NCBI RefSeq assembly: GCF_934668725.1
Contig: NZ_CAKUOF010000021.1
Span: 1 to 60,858, forward strand
Direction of reading: 5' to 3'
DNA length: 60,858 nucleotides
Origin: an uncultured Dysgonomonas sp.
GTDB lineage: Bacteria; Bacteroidota; Bacteroidia; Bacteroidales; Dysgonomonadaceae
Positions 27,036-37,258 of this stretch are shown piece by piece (the stretch's first letter is position 1; each line of letters opens with the position of its first letter). Made by a program: the position numbers and the translations under genes. The notes under the pieces were generated by a model that saw only the letters and a program-made list of their open reading frames with translations, was not told the origin of the DNA and made no database searches.

Positions 27036-28449
27036 GAGACTGTAAACTAAACTGTGTCAGTAAATAATAAATTATTATTTTTACTAACACAGTTTTTTTT
27101 ATGGAAAAAGCATTAAGAAGAAAGCCTTGGAACAACTCAAATCAGGCAAATCTTTATTAGGTAAAGATGGAGCTTTTGCTCCCTTATTGGAAAACATCCT
27201 GAATGCCGCTCTTGAGAGGGAGATGGATGCCCATTTAGATGAACAGGAGCGTTTATCGGGCAATCGACGTAATGGACATACCCCTAAAAAGTCCAAACAC
27301 CGCTTGGAGAAGTAACTGTTTGTTCACACTCCACGTGACCGGGAATCTACCTTTGAGCCTGAATTTATCAAAAAACGAGAACGTATTTTAGCTGATGGCG
27401 TTGCCGATCGTATCATTGGCTTATATGCTATGGGTAACAGTACCCGCCAGATCAGTGACTGGATGGAGGAAAATTTGGGTAACCGGGTTTCAGCAGAAAC
27501 TATCAGCTCCATCACCGACCGGGTTTTATCCGAGATACAATCCTGGCGTAGTCGTCCTTTGGATAATGTTTATGCTATCGTCTGGATGGATGCTATCCAT
27601 TATAAAGTTATGGATGATAAGAACCGATCTGTTACCCGGGCAATTTATAATATCTTAGGCATAAATAAGGAAGGCTATAAAGACTTGTTGGGTATGTATA
27701 TTGCCAAAAGTGAAGGAGCTAACTTCTGGCTGTCCTGTTTATCAGACTTGCAATCCCGAGGCGTTGAAGATATCCTTATTGCCTGCTGCGATAATCTGAC
27801 AGGCTTTGCTGATGCTATCAAAAGTATTTTCTCCGATACGACTGTTCAGACCTGACCTGTATTGACATTAAATCCGTAACTCAATCAAGTATGTGGCCAG
27901 TAAAGATCAGAAAGAGTTTATGCGAGACTTGAAGTTGGTTTACCGTGCTGTCAGCAAGGAACAGGCAGAAGTAGAACTTGATAATCTGGAGCTCAAATGG
28001 GGGGAAGATTACCCCATCATTATTAAATCCTGGCGTAACAACTGGGACAAACTATCAGCCTACTTCCAGTATACTGATGGTATCAGACGTATGATATACA
28101 CAACAAATACGGTCGAAGGTTATCATCGTCAGATAAGAAAAGTTATAAAAAATAAGGGTGTATTTACCAATGATACCGCTTTAGAAAAACTCGTCTATTT
28201 AGCCTATAGAAATATTAAGAAGAAATGGACTATGCCGCTCTGGGATTGGAGTAAAACAGCTCAACAACTGGCTATTATATACCCTGAAAAATTTAAATTA
28301 CTGGATTAATGACAAGATATGAACTATTTTATTAGTTTTGTAAAACCAACAAAACTCAGGTTCTTCATTACCCATTGTAAAATGAAGACGAAAAACCTGA
28401 TATATTATAAGTGAAAACTTAACGCTGACACAGTTTAATTTACACTACC
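27036..28449. mobile_element. IS256-family insertion sequence, 1414 bp, inactive
   Basis: The ends begin GAGACTGTAAAC (left) and, read inward on the other strand, GGTAGTGTAAAT (right). The core inverted repeat TGTAAAYTAAACTGTGTCAG occupies 27041-27060 and 28425-28444 with 19 of 20 matches. An 8-bp duplication CAGATTTT flanks the element, as expected for IS256-family transposition. It carries one transposase gene, broken by several lesions. It inserted just past the 3-prime end of the beta-helix pseudogene. Intact ends and perfect duplication suggest a fairly recent insertion or a copy still movable by a transposase in trans. Confidence 0.9.
27101..28309 (+). pseudogene. IS256-family (Mutator-like) transposase, frameshifted
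   Basis: Four reading segments rebuild a standard transposase of about 400 residues. The ATG at 27101 (MEK) is out of frame with KKALEQLKSGKSL by one missing A. A further indel near 27290 and a compensating one near 27320 create a stop at 27313. Around 27855-27890 the expected helix after TVQT is scrambled with another frame change, and the C-terminal 138 codons (27893 on) are open. The DDE residues remain visible: D in VWMDAIHYKV, D in IACCDNLTGF and E in TNTVEGYHRQ. It cannot make a full protein as read. Homopolymer sequencing error could explain part of the damage but not the scrambled block. Confidence 0.88.
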
Positions 28450-28457
28450 CAGATTTT
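28450..28457. repeat. IS target-site duplication, right copy
   Basis: CAGATTTT, identical to 27028-27035. Confidence 0.8.
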
Positions 28458-28467
28458 AAAAATTAAG

Positions 28468-30237
28468 TTAAGGTCTACCTCCTCCAAGATTTCTACTGAC
28501 AAAGCCCACAGTTGTGATCATTGAATTGACCGTAAAGGTTGATTCGGTTGTTCTCTTTATGTATGTTCCTTTTTCGTAAAGTCCATGAAATTCGTTTCCT
28601 CCCGAAACACTTCCTCCCGAATAAATAATATAACTTGTATTGGGCTTTAGGTTTGGACTGCTGAATAGTATTACAGTCTGAGAGTAAGTTCTGGGAGCTT
28701 TGAATGTGAGTACATTTTGGCCCGAAGCAGACTCAATATGACTCAATTCGAATGTTCCTGGTTTTTCATAGACCAAAGAATGCTGAGTAGATGCACTACT
28801 TGTCGGAGTACTTGTTGATCCAGCAATACCGATGAGTGTTCCGCCTGTTATTTTCAAAGTATTATTATCACAATCGAATGTCGTTTCGGGTTGACTCGAA
28901 CCAACAGCAACAATGGTTCCTCCACTAATAGTCAAAGTGCCATTAGAGTCTATTGCATCGTTGGTTGTACTGTAACAATAGATATTTCCACCTGTGATTT
29001 CTATGTGATTAAAAGCATTGATACAATCATCGTAAGCTTCTATCTCTATATTTCCTCCGTTTGAGGGTCAGAGTTGATTTACTTTCTAAGGCTTCGGCTT
29101 CGGTAGTCGTGTTTTTAATTGTTATATCTCCCGAATTAACTGTTAGGTAGCCATCGCTCTTGATTGCTTTCGATGCTGTATTATTATTTCTATCGTAAAT
29201 ATATTGTTCACCTGTTGTAGTTACAGTTGTTTCACCTCCATCAAATGCTAGGTCCCATCTACATTGATACCTTTACCTCCTTTCCCAGAACTATTTATTG
29301 TGATAATAGCATTGCTTGAAATAGTCATATTCTCTTTCGCTTTTATTCCGGCTGAAGATGATGTATCGGCCTCTTCGGTATCATAATAAGCATTGCCCGT
29401 ACTTACAACTTTGATTGTTTCACCTGATATTGTAATATTACCTTTCGCATTTAAGCCTTTGGATGCTTGCCCCGAAATAGAAATATTGATACTACCGCCT
29501 GTTACCGTGATATCTGGTACAATACTGGTGTCAGTCCCTTTATACGATGTTTTTATAGCATCGCCTTCACTGCTATTTAAGATAAGGTTTCCTCCATTGA
29601 TTGAAATATAACCACTTTCACATTCGATAGCATCATTAGTTGATGATATATCGAGAGTTCCACCATTCATTTCGAAATAGTCATTTGTATGGATACCATC
29701 TTTAACCGAAGTTACAACCTTTATATTTCCTTTATTTACTCTGTTATAATCATTGCTACAAATAGCATGTTTATCCCGTCCATATACAAGTAAACTCCCA
29801 TTTTCATTGAATATTAGTTGCCCTTCGCTAGATAAGGCTGTTTTTGTGTCTTAAACTTCCGATTATAAGTGTGTAATGCCATCTATTAAACGATTATTTG
29901 TATTGCCGATAAGCGATACTTATACTTTTTTGGACGATTGAATATTTATTGCTGGTCCGTTCGTACAGATAAGGCTTACACCATTTAGTATCAGACCAAA
30001 CTTATAAGTGCTATAAACCTTGACCGATCCATTGTTTGTGACTCCACTTAGAATATAATTCAATTCGGAGTCTGTAATAGCCGATGTTATTACTACATTT
30101 CCTTCGATGGATACGATATTTACACTACCTGCATAAGGATTATCTATGTTGACTTCTCCGTTCAAACAGAAATGGATAGTCACAGCATTATCTATTGATA
30201 CATTTTGTGTATTCGTATCGAAGTCTTCAGGAATCAA
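28468..30237 (-). pseudogene. Carbohydrate-binding beta-helix protein (Cthe_2159/DUF4353-like), multiply frameshifted
   Basis: Three open pieces on the minus strand (29920-30237, 29248-29670, 28468-28935) and the sequence between them translate, across frame changes, into one protein. The N-terminal piece has NYILSGVTNNGSVKVYS and LILNGVSLICTNGPAINIQSSKKV. The middle carries right-handed beta-helix rungs (KHAICSNDYN, DGIHTNDYFEMNGGTLDISS, DAIECESGYISINGG). The C-terminal piece has NDAIDSNGTMTISGGTIVAVG and ends GGGRP. This matches Cthe_2159-type polysaccharide-binding proteins. Breaks occur near 29920, 29850, 29260 and 29060. No signal peptide is left upstream, so the N-terminus has decayed too. 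Confidence 0.82.
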
Positions 30238-30647
30238 TATTTAATGCTCATGATCCAGCCATTCGTCTTTCAATATACCATTTATCCTTCCTTTATTGCA
30301 TTTTGATAAGGATCACTGGTTTTTGTTATATTGATGTAAATACTGTTTTCTGTTAATAATCTTACATATTCATGCCTACAATGTTGAACATCTCTGTCCG
30401 AATGATAGATTAACCCGATTCGATTTTCTCCTAGGATATGCTACAATGCTGTTTTCAGCACTACGACAGCCTCATTGCACTCTAAAGTCAGGGATAATCT
30501 ATAGTCTTCAGATGAGAATAGACATCTCTTTGTAATCGTTTGATACATAAAATATTTCAAAATATCGCATGCCATAAATCATTAATCAATATTAACTCTA
30601 GTTTATAAATTCAACACACAAGAACAAGTTAGTCAGTTATAGGATTA
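30238..30647. other. Decayed sequence upstream of the beta-helix pseudogene
   Basis: No intact ORF. A minus-strand stretch reading RLLTENSIYINITKTSDPYQNAIKEG (read as two short blocks: RLLTENSIYIN and ITKTSDPYQNAIKEG) may be the eroded N-terminal part of the neighbouring pseudogene. The 3-prime end of the glycan-utilization operon borders it, with no clear terminator hairpin. Confidence 0.4.
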
Positions 30648-32099
30648 TCAGGTTCTCCACAACCACCTTATTTTGGTAAAAAATACCGTTACAACTAATG
30701 CTAATGAAGTAAAAATCAACCCTTGTAGAAAGCCCATCCACGGATTAGTACTAAATACCGAGAAATAGGGCATTATATGCAATAAAGATAGAATAGGTAC
30801 AATAAGCAATCCATTGGCAACATAAGCAATCATAGGATTTTGCCCCGACATAACTAGAAAAGATGTACTCCTATTACATTGCCAATAATCACAGATAATA
30901 TTCAAGGCCATCAGTGCCATGAAAGCAAGTCCGGCAGTCAGAAATAAATAGCTGAATGTTGTTGGATCTTTCTTTATTCCACCTAGATAAGCTTCGAATG
31001 CAAGTCCTAGCAATATTAAATAAGCTCCGCCTGTAAATAACTTTTTCCACAAATCTATGGATGTACCTGTTTTGTTTTTCAAAATTAGATATCCTATAAA
31101 TAGTAATAGAGCATTTGTACACAAATTGACAAATAGATATCTGTTGTATAGGCAACAAAGATTGATGATAATAATAAGGACTCCAATCAAGACAGTATAT
31201 AAAGGAATTATTCTGCCGAATTTAGATTCTGTATTTATCTCTTTAGTAGGATTGTCAATACTCTGCTTCAAATATTCTCCAGCTATACTTCCAGGTATAA
31301 TGATAAATAAGTATTTTAGGTATTCGAATCTGAATAGCCAATCCAAGGGTATAAAATATTTAGTGCTTCCTTCTGCATTTATCCAAGATAACGGTGCATA
31401 GTTGTATATAGCAGCATTGACACTTCCGCTGACGTCTGATGCCATAAATATAGCCATTAGAAAGGGCAAAATAAGCAGTCGAATAGTGGGTCTGTGCATC
31501 GTTAAAGTATAAATAAGCGTCCCAAAGCCTGCCATGTGCGCCATAATTAGGATAATTATATCTTCGAAATGCGGATTAAAGGCACAGTAACCTTTATGCC
31601 CTACCCAAATCATAAGTCCGAGTGCCATGAGAAAAGCTACACTTTTTACGATAGTCCGTAGCCAACTCGATATTTGGAGAGGTATTCGCATATACATCGG
31701 GAATAATAAAGCAAAAGCTAATAAGCCGAGCCAATATGCTGTCGAAGAATCGGAGGTGTTAAGTGCCCATGGTGCCAGGTGATAAGTAAAAATAGCAAAA
31801 AATACGAGCTGAAAATACCGTTTAAAGCCTTCATAAATAGCATTTAATTTGGTTTCGCCTTTTTCGATCTTCCTTCTTATAGAAAAAGGAAAAGCTGCCC
31901 CCATTGAAAAAAGAAAAAAAGGGAAAACGAGATCCACCCAAGTGAGTCCTGGCAAATCGGGATTAAATATATGGTGAGGAGGAGGTGTCTGAGCATGATA
32001 CATCCACCCGGGCAGTATTCCATAAACTATAGTTGCTGACAATATCATAGTCAGAATAGCATACCCTCTCAAAGCATCCAGTGCATACGATCTGTTCAT
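30648..32099 (-). CDS. DUF5009 membrane acyltransferase-like protein
   Basis: A 483-residue polytopic inner-membrane protein with about 11-12 hydrophobic segments. It starts with RSYALDALRGYAILTMILSA and has GLTWVDLVFPFFLFSMGAAFPFSIRRK, the signature of the DUF5009/HGSNAT-like family. That family includes the lysosomal enzyme acetylating terminal glucosamine. In bacteria these genes often accompany amino-sugar utilization loci and may move acetyl groups across the membrane onto or from glycans (inference). It is the last gene of the 14-gene minus-strand operon; its ATG overlaps the upstream stop by 4 bp. Confidence 0.82.
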   Translation of the reverse strand: MNRSYALDALRGYAILTMILSATIVYGILPGWMYHAQTPPPHHIFNPDLPGLTWVDLVFPFFLFSMGAAFPFSIRRKIEKGETKLNAIYEGFKRYFQLVFFAIFTYHLAPWALNTSDSSTAYWLGLLAFALLFPMYMRIPLQISSWLRTIVKSVAFLMALGLMIWVGHKGYCAFNPHFEDIIILIMAHMAGFGTLIYTLTMHRPTIRLLILPFLMAIFMASDVSGSVNAAIYNYAPLSWINAEGSTKYFIPLDWLFRFEYLKYLFIIIPGSIAGEYLKQSIDNPTKEINTESKFGRIIPLYTVLIGVLIIIINLCCLYNRYLFVNLCTNALLLFIGYLILKNKTGTSIDLWKKLFTGGAYLILLGLAFEAYLGGIKKDPTTFSYLFLTAGLAFMALMALNIICDYWQCNRSTSFLVMSGQNPMIAYVANGLLIVPILSLLHIMPYFSVFSTNPWMGFLQGLIFTSLALVVTVFFTKIRWLWRT

Positions 32100-33457
32100 C
32101 TTTTTATCATATTACCTTTTGTCATACCTTCTTCGACCTGATCCCACATATTTTTGTTTATAATATGTACTATGTCAAAGATCATAACACCGTCGGATTC
32201 TTTCAAGTTCAGCTCTATTGATTTTGCTAATCCTTCAGGATTGTCATAAAACTGATCGGCAAGAACTCCTCCACTAAATTGTTTATCTTTAAGAATAACT
32301 TTCAGATTGCGGTTCGATCCTTCGACCGAATACCATTCTCCACTATGCACTTCGCTGTCTGTTTCATTTTTAATCGAAGGATTATTGCTTTTAGTTTCCT
32401 CAATGGTCATAGTTGTGTAATAGTTTCCTGTTGTATAAAGATCTAGTAATTCGGCATACCCATAGTTTTTGTATTTGGGTGTAGCCCAATCGAAATCTTT
32501 ACTAGGGTCGTATTGATTGCTGGCAAAATTGACACCTACTTCGTAATAAGATGGATACCATGCACCGGTATATGTCCCGAATGATATATCTGGATTTACA
32601 GATTTAATTTCGTCACGTGCCAATTTCATGAAATCATAAATGTTTTTTGTACGCCATTCTATCCATTGCTTAAAGTATTTACCATTGATCCTTTGGGTAT
32701 TACCATTAGTATCTTTTTTCCACTCAAAAATATCTTCGGGAAAACGTGTTACTTCTTCTCCTATATAAGTTTCAAATGCTTCTTTAGATTGTGGTGAAAA
32801 ATCGGCATTGATACCATCATAGCGCACTCTGTCTAAAATAAAACCATCGAGGTTGGGATATTTTGTCGTAACCTCTTTTAATACATTTAGAATGTATTCT
32901 TGATACTCCTTATTGATCGGGTTTATCATAGCCGCATATTTATAGTCACCCTTATCTTCGGTAATAGAAATCATACCTTGATTAGGGGTATATACAATCG
33001 AAGCCCATTCGGGGTGACCGTCATATACAAGTCCTTTTTTAGTATAATTATTGCCTGCCGAAAATACATTGATAGATGCATGTACTTCCAGCCCTAATTC
33101 GTGCCCCTTAGTAATGAAATAATCTAGATAGTCGAAATCTCCGGCTTTAGCTCCATTATATTCAGTTAATTTGGGTGCTAACTTACTTACATAAAGTACC
33201 TCACCTGATATGGGGCGAATATCCACTACGGCATGGGTAAAGCCCAAATCAGCAATTTTGGTCAAATAATAATCGATTGAATCTTTGTCATTGAATCTGG
33301 CAAAGTTAGCATTGGCATCGAACCACATTAGTGCTTGTTTTTTATTATCGAAGTTTTCTATTATAGCTTCTTTTTTAGCCGGTTTACATGAAAACGATCC
33401 AAAAGACAGAGTAAATAGAAATGAAAAGAGTAATAAGTTTATTTTTTTCATAATCAT
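32096..33457 (-). CDS. GHL10 family glycoside hydrolase-like lipoprotein (copy 1)
   Basis: A 453-residue exported protein of the glycosyl hydrolase-like 10 family (PF02638, DUF187), predicted TIM barrel. The internal ATG at 33451 (MKKINLLLFSFLF) gives the cleaner signal, with a lipobox ending FGSFSC. Barrel motifs include FTHAVVDIRPISGEVLY, GLEVHASINVFSAG and NLDGFILDRVRYDG, whose acidic residues are candidate catalytic groups. The GAWYPSYYEVGVNFAS stretch matches the paralog at 40711. Substrate unknown for the family; the locus suggests an N-acetylated glycan. Overlaps the next gene by 4 bp. Confidence 0.82.
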   Translation of the reverse strand: MIMKKINLLLFSFLFTLSFGSFSCKPAKKEAIIENFDNKKQALMWFDANANFARFNDKDSIDYYLTKIADLGFTHAVVDIRPISGEVLYVSKLAPKLTEYNGAKAGDFDYLDYFITKGHELGLEVHASINVFSAGNNYTKKGLVYDGHPEWASIVYTPNQGMISITEDKGDYKYAAMINPINKEYQEYILNVLKEVTTKYPNLDGFILDRVRYDGINADFSPQSKEAFETYIGEEVTRFPEDIFEWKKDTNGNTQRINGKYFKQWIEWRTKNIYDFMKLARDEIKSVNPDISFGTYTGAWYPSYYEVGVNFASNQYDPSKDFDWATPKYKNYGYAELLDLYTTGNYYTTMTIEETKSNNPSIKNETDSEVHSGEWYSVEGSNRNLKVILKDKQFSGGVLADQFYDNPEGLAKSIELNLKESDGVMIFDIVHIINKNMWDQVEEGMTKGNMIKR

Positions 33458-33460
33458 AAT

Positions 33461-34879
33461 TTATTTTAGAATTTCGACTCTGAAAGGAGCTGCAGGAAGC
33501 CCTCCATTATTTTTCAATGTTCCTGTTTTGTAATTGCGAAAAGCATAACGTACCTCTTTAGGATCTTTAATATCATTAGACCATACTCTTACGATATTCG
33601 ACGATTCGATGATTTCGGCTTGAGCTGGAACAAATACATTATCCGCCCCGGCAATCTCAAAGCCTTCGACTTGCTCCTTTTCTGGATTCAAGCCATCATA
33701 ACCAAAATCAAAATACAATTCGACAACAGAGTTTTTTACTTCGTAGTCTTTGAAGATGGGGCCACTCTGTAAAAATCCATCTTTTCCATATGTATTAGCT
33801 AATGCCCAATAAGCGAGACGCTGTCCGACCTCTATTTTATGGGGAGGATGAATGAATTTTTCGGAACCCAGGTCGGCAGTAATGACCATTCCTGTATTGG
33901 GTACTTGCTTCATTAGATCGAGTTGTGCTTGCCTAAACCATGCCCAATCTAATTCGTCTTTGTTGCCCGATTGCCAAGGTGCAATCTGTACATAATAGAT
34001 GGGTAAGATAGGGTTGTCAAAGAATACTCGCAGATCATTTGCAAATGCAGAAAATAGCTTTTTATACAGTTCAGGTTCGTTGCTATTGGCTTCGCCCTGA
34101 TACCACAATATACCTTTGACTGCTAATCCATTAAATGGATGAAGCATCGCATTGTATAAAAGAGTGGCTGTACCATTGGGATAACCAAAGTCGGAAGCAT
34201 CAAGTATTGATAAATCTATCTCGGAAATGTTTTCGAGAGTGGCTTTGGGCATCCACGATTCTATTTTAGAAGCACTCCACGAGCAATTGATCAGTCCAAC
34301 AGGTACACCCAGTTGTTCTTCGATCATGTCTCCGAAAAAATAGGCTACCGCACTAAAATTGCCTACATTACGAGGTGAGTGCAACATCCACGTACCCGAA
34401 ATATCATCCTTCAAGTCTTTACTCCATTCATTTTTAACTGTAAACATACGTATCGGACGCTCCTCCTTTGCTTTTACAATATAAGGCTGGCTACCAAATA
34501 CAGGTTGCCCTTTATAACCTCTGACAGGCATCTCCATATTGGATTGTCCCGAACAGAACCATAATTCTCCCAGAAGAATGTCTTTTAACTCTAGTATCTC
34601 ACCATCCGAGAACTGCATAGAGTAGGGACCTCCGGCTTCGGATGTTGATACCGATATACTAAATTTACCTTTACTGTCACTTCGGGTCGAATAGGTTTTA
34701 TCTTCCCACGATGTACGAAGAGTGATCTCCTTGTTCGGATTTGCTTTTCCATTTATGGTTGTTGTCGCTTGCTGTTGCAAAACCATATGATCTCCATAAT
34801 AAGCCGGAAGGCTAACTTTAGCTTGTACAAATGTTGTACAAAGCAATATACATCCTAAGGTTATTCTTTTTAGTAGCAT
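33461..34879 (-). CDS. Sialate O-acetylesterase family protein (SGNH/SASA)
   Basis: A 472-residue exported esterase with a signal peptide (about 1-20, ending FVQA). The SASA domain carries the catalytic serine in SGQSNMEMPV (S113), a GVPVGLINCSWSASKIESW block and WYQGEANSNEPE. Family members remove O-acetyl groups from sialic acids or from acetylated plant polysaccharides. With an N-acylglucosamine 2-epimerase and GH20 enzyme in the same operon, sialic acid or another O-acetylated amino sugar is the more likely target. It lies 3 bp upstream of the GHL10 gene. Confidence 0.87.
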   Translation of the reverse strand: MLLKRITLGCILLCTTFVQAKVSLPAYYGDHMVLQQQATTTINGKANPNKEITLRTSWEDKTYSTRSDSKGKFSISVSTSEAGGPYSMQFSDGEILELKDILLGELWFCSGQSNMEMPVRGYKGQPVFGSQPYIVKAKEERPIRMFTVKNEWSKDLKDDISGTWMLHSPRNVGNFSAVAYFFGDMIEEQLGVPVGLINCSWSASKIESWMPKATLENISEIDLSILDASDFGYPNGTATLLYNAMLHPFNGLAVKGILWYQGEANSNEPELYKKLFSAFANDLRVFFDNPILPIYYVQIAPWQSGNKDELDWAWFRQAQLDLMKQVPNTGMVITADLGSEKFIHPPHKIEVGQRLAYWALANTYGKDGFLQSGPIFKDYEVKNSVVELYFDFGYDGLNPEKEQVEGFEIAGADNVFVPAQAEIIESSNIVRVWSNDIKDPKEVRYAFRNYKTGTLKNNGGLPAAPFRVEILK

Positions 34880-34896
34880 CTCAAATCTTATTTATC

Positions 34897-37227
34897 TTAT
34901 TGAACTATTATTTCATCTGCAAAAAGTGCTGACATCTGTCCACTATTGGGTTCGTTATCAGGTATAATACCATACATTTTTATATTCAATTTTATTTTTT
35001 TAGCGGTAACAGGTGTAAAATTTACGGAAGCTTTACCGTCCGAATCAGCTATTTGTTCGTGAGTAACCAGACCTACTGATCGGAAGTTATTACCATCTTC
35101 ACTCACCAGAAAGCTGATCTCTTTAGGAGAATATACTAATACATTATTCTGATTGGCCGAACTGAAAATAATATTACTGATTGTTTGGGGGGCGCCGAAC
35201 TCAATAGTTATAGAGCCATCTGCACCTGCATAACTAAACCAATCGGGGCGACTTACTGGTTCCCCGCCTATCATACAGTCGGTTAAATTTCCCGAACCAT
35301 CTTGCGTGAAGCTATTACCATTGATATCTTCGAATATCAATTTCTGTCCAGCAGCTTTATTGACAATAAAGTCCCGAACATAGGGTCTATACATCATTTT
35401 ACCATCTTTCGTAGCAATAGCTTTCAATGTAAACTCTCTACCGCCAATGGCTATTGGTTGAGAATATATTTTACTCGATTGATCAGGATCAGAACCATCT
35501 AGCGTGTAGTAAATAACGGTATTGGGGGCAGCTGTTTTCAGTTTCAGCATCAATTGATTATCGATTGTTAGCGGAACGGCTTTTATACTATAAAATGCTT
35601 CGGAATAACCTAGTTCCATTTCATCGTATCGGGCTAAAAGTGACGGTAAACGTTCCGCAAAAGAGTCGAAGCTTTTATTGTTTTCAGTCGACCAGCCTAC
35701 TTCTGCCAAAGCTGCCATACGGGGAAAAATCATGGCTTCTCGAACAATACGGTTCGGCATATATTCTGTCCATGTATTAGCCTGCACTCCTAGTATGTGT
35801 TTGCGTTCTTCTTTACTTAATTCTTTTGTAATAGGGTTAAAAGCATATACTCGCTCTATGGGCAGATAACCACCAATGGTCAGAGAATCATCTTGTAATT
35901 GTGACTGATAGAAGTCAAAATACATGGCTTCCGATGGAGTCATTATAACATCGTGCCCTTGTTTAGCTGCTGATATACCACCTGCGACACCTCGCCACGA
36001 CATAACAGTGGCATCGGGGGCAATCCCTCCTTCTAATATCTCGTCCCAACCGATGATTCGTTTACCTAATCGATGAACTACTTTTTCCATCCGTTTGACA
36101 AAATATGATTGTAGTTCATGTTCATCTTTTAAGCCTTCATTCTTCATTCTTTCCTGACAAATATGGCATCTTTGCCAACGTACTTTGGGGGCTTCGTCAC
36201 CCCCGATATGGATATATGATGATGGAAAAAGCTCTGCAACTTCTGTCAATACATTTTCAAGAAACTCAAAAGTTTCGTCTTTTGTACAAAAAATGTCATT
36301 AAATACACCCCAACGACCTTCCACATCAAATGGACCTCCCGAGCAAGATAGTTCGGGATAAGCAGCCAAAGCCGCTGTGGCATGTCCCGGTATCTCTATT
36401 TCGGGAATGATAGTTACAAACCGCTGTTGTGCATAGGCTACCACTTCTTTTATTTCTTCTTGTGTATAAAAATCTTGAGTGATGCTGTTATCCCACTGCC
36501 GAGGATAATCATTGGTATGTCCTACAACAGTACGATAACGTTTCGATCCTACAGATGTCAATTTGGGGTATTTCTTTATTTCGATTCGCCATGCTTGATC
36601 TTCGGTCAAATGCCAATGAAAAATATTTAGTTTTAGTAAAGCCATTTGATCGATGTAGTTTTTTACTTCTTCGACAGGGACAAAATGACGGCACACATCG
36701 AGATGAAAACCGCGGTAGACAAATTCGGGAGCATCTTCGATTCGACAAGCATTCACTGTCCATTTTATAGCATTCACTTTGTTTCTGCTTTCAAATTCGG
36801 CAGGCAATAATTGACGAATGCTTTGAAGAGCATAGAATATTCCGACAGACGACTTTGCTTCTATACGAATATGCTCTTGTTTGATGTCAAGAATATACGA
36901 TTCGTTGTTTTCAAGCTTATTATTGATTGCACATCTTATGACGTTTTTTGTAAGATTGTCCGATGTGATAGGTAAAGATATATCCGATAGATATGCAAAT
37001 TGTTTACGAAATAGGCAGAATGCTTTGTTTACATCTTCCGTGTTTCCCGATTCTATATAGATTTTTGTATACTGATCGAATATGAATTGTCCTTTTTCAG
37101 TCTTCAATTTTGCCGGAACAGGTATAATCGGATACTTATTATTGTTACTACTAACTACTGTAAATGATATAGTAAAGGCTAGTAATAAGAATATGGTTTT
37201 ATAGTTGAATAGTTGTATTTTCATCAA
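34897..37227 (-). CDS. Beta-N-acetylhexosaminidase, GH20
   Basis: A 776-residue exported enzyme releasing terminal beta-GlcNAc or beta-GalNAc. Signal peptide about 1-26. GH20b N-terminal domain about 32-165; catalytic TIM barrel about 168-520, with FHLDVCRHFV, HWHLTEDQAWR and the catalytic D344-E345 pair in HIGGDEAPK. After it come a chitobiase-type C-terminal beta domain (about 560-645, PNTVIYYTLDGSDP) and a discoidin/F5-8C-like domain (about 650-776) likely to bind carbohydrate. Substrate-assisted catalysis requires an N-acetyl group, so the target glycan contains HexNAc. Part of the minus-strand glycan operon, probably periplasmic. Confidence 0.93.
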   Translation of the reverse strand: MMKIQLFNYKTIFLLLAFTISFTVVSSNNNKYPIIPVPAKLKTEKGQFIFDQYTKIYIESGNTEDVNKAFCLFRKQFAYLSDISLPITSDNLTKNVIRCAINNKLENNESYILDIKQEHIRIEAKSSVGIFYALQSIRQLLPAEFESRNKVNAIKWTVNACRIEDAPEFVYRGFHLDVCRHFVPVEEVKNYIDQMALLKLNIFHWHLTEDQAWRIEIKKYPKLTSVGSKRYRTVVGHTNDYPRQWDNSITQDFYTQEEIKEVVAYAQQRFVTIIPEIEIPGHATAALAAYPELSCSGGPFDVEGRWGVFNDIFCTKDETFEFLENVLTEVAELFPSSYIHIGGDEAPKVRWQRCHICQERMKNEGLKDEHELQSYFVKRMEKVVHRLGKRIIGWDEILEGGIAPDATVMSWRGVAGGISAAKQGHDVIMTPSEAMYFDFYQSQLQDDSLTIGGYLPIERVYAFNPITKELSKEERKHILGVQANTWTEYMPNRIVREAMIFPRMAALAEVGWSTENNKSFDSFAERLPSLLARYDEMELGYSEAFYSIKAVPLTIDNQLMLKLKTAAPNTVIYYTLDGSDPDQSSKIYSQPIAIGGREFTLKAIATKDGKMMYRPYVRDFIVNKAAGQKLIFEDINGNSFTQDGSGNLTDCMIGGEPVSRPDWFSYAGADGSITIEFGAPQTISNIIFSSANQNNVLVYSPKEISFLVSEDGNNFRSVGLVTHEQIADSDGKASVNFTPVTAKKIKLNIKMYGIIPDNEPNSGQMSALFADEIIVQ

Positions 37228-37258
37228 ATAATATATTTTGCCAGATTAAAAAAACGGT

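Noticed and set aside
27127..28309. Three separate small genes in the IS
   Set aside because: They join into one IS256-family transposase broken by indels.
28468..30237. Three independent hypothetical genes on the minus strand
   Set aside because: They are consecutive parts of one beta-helix protein, with readable sequence between them.
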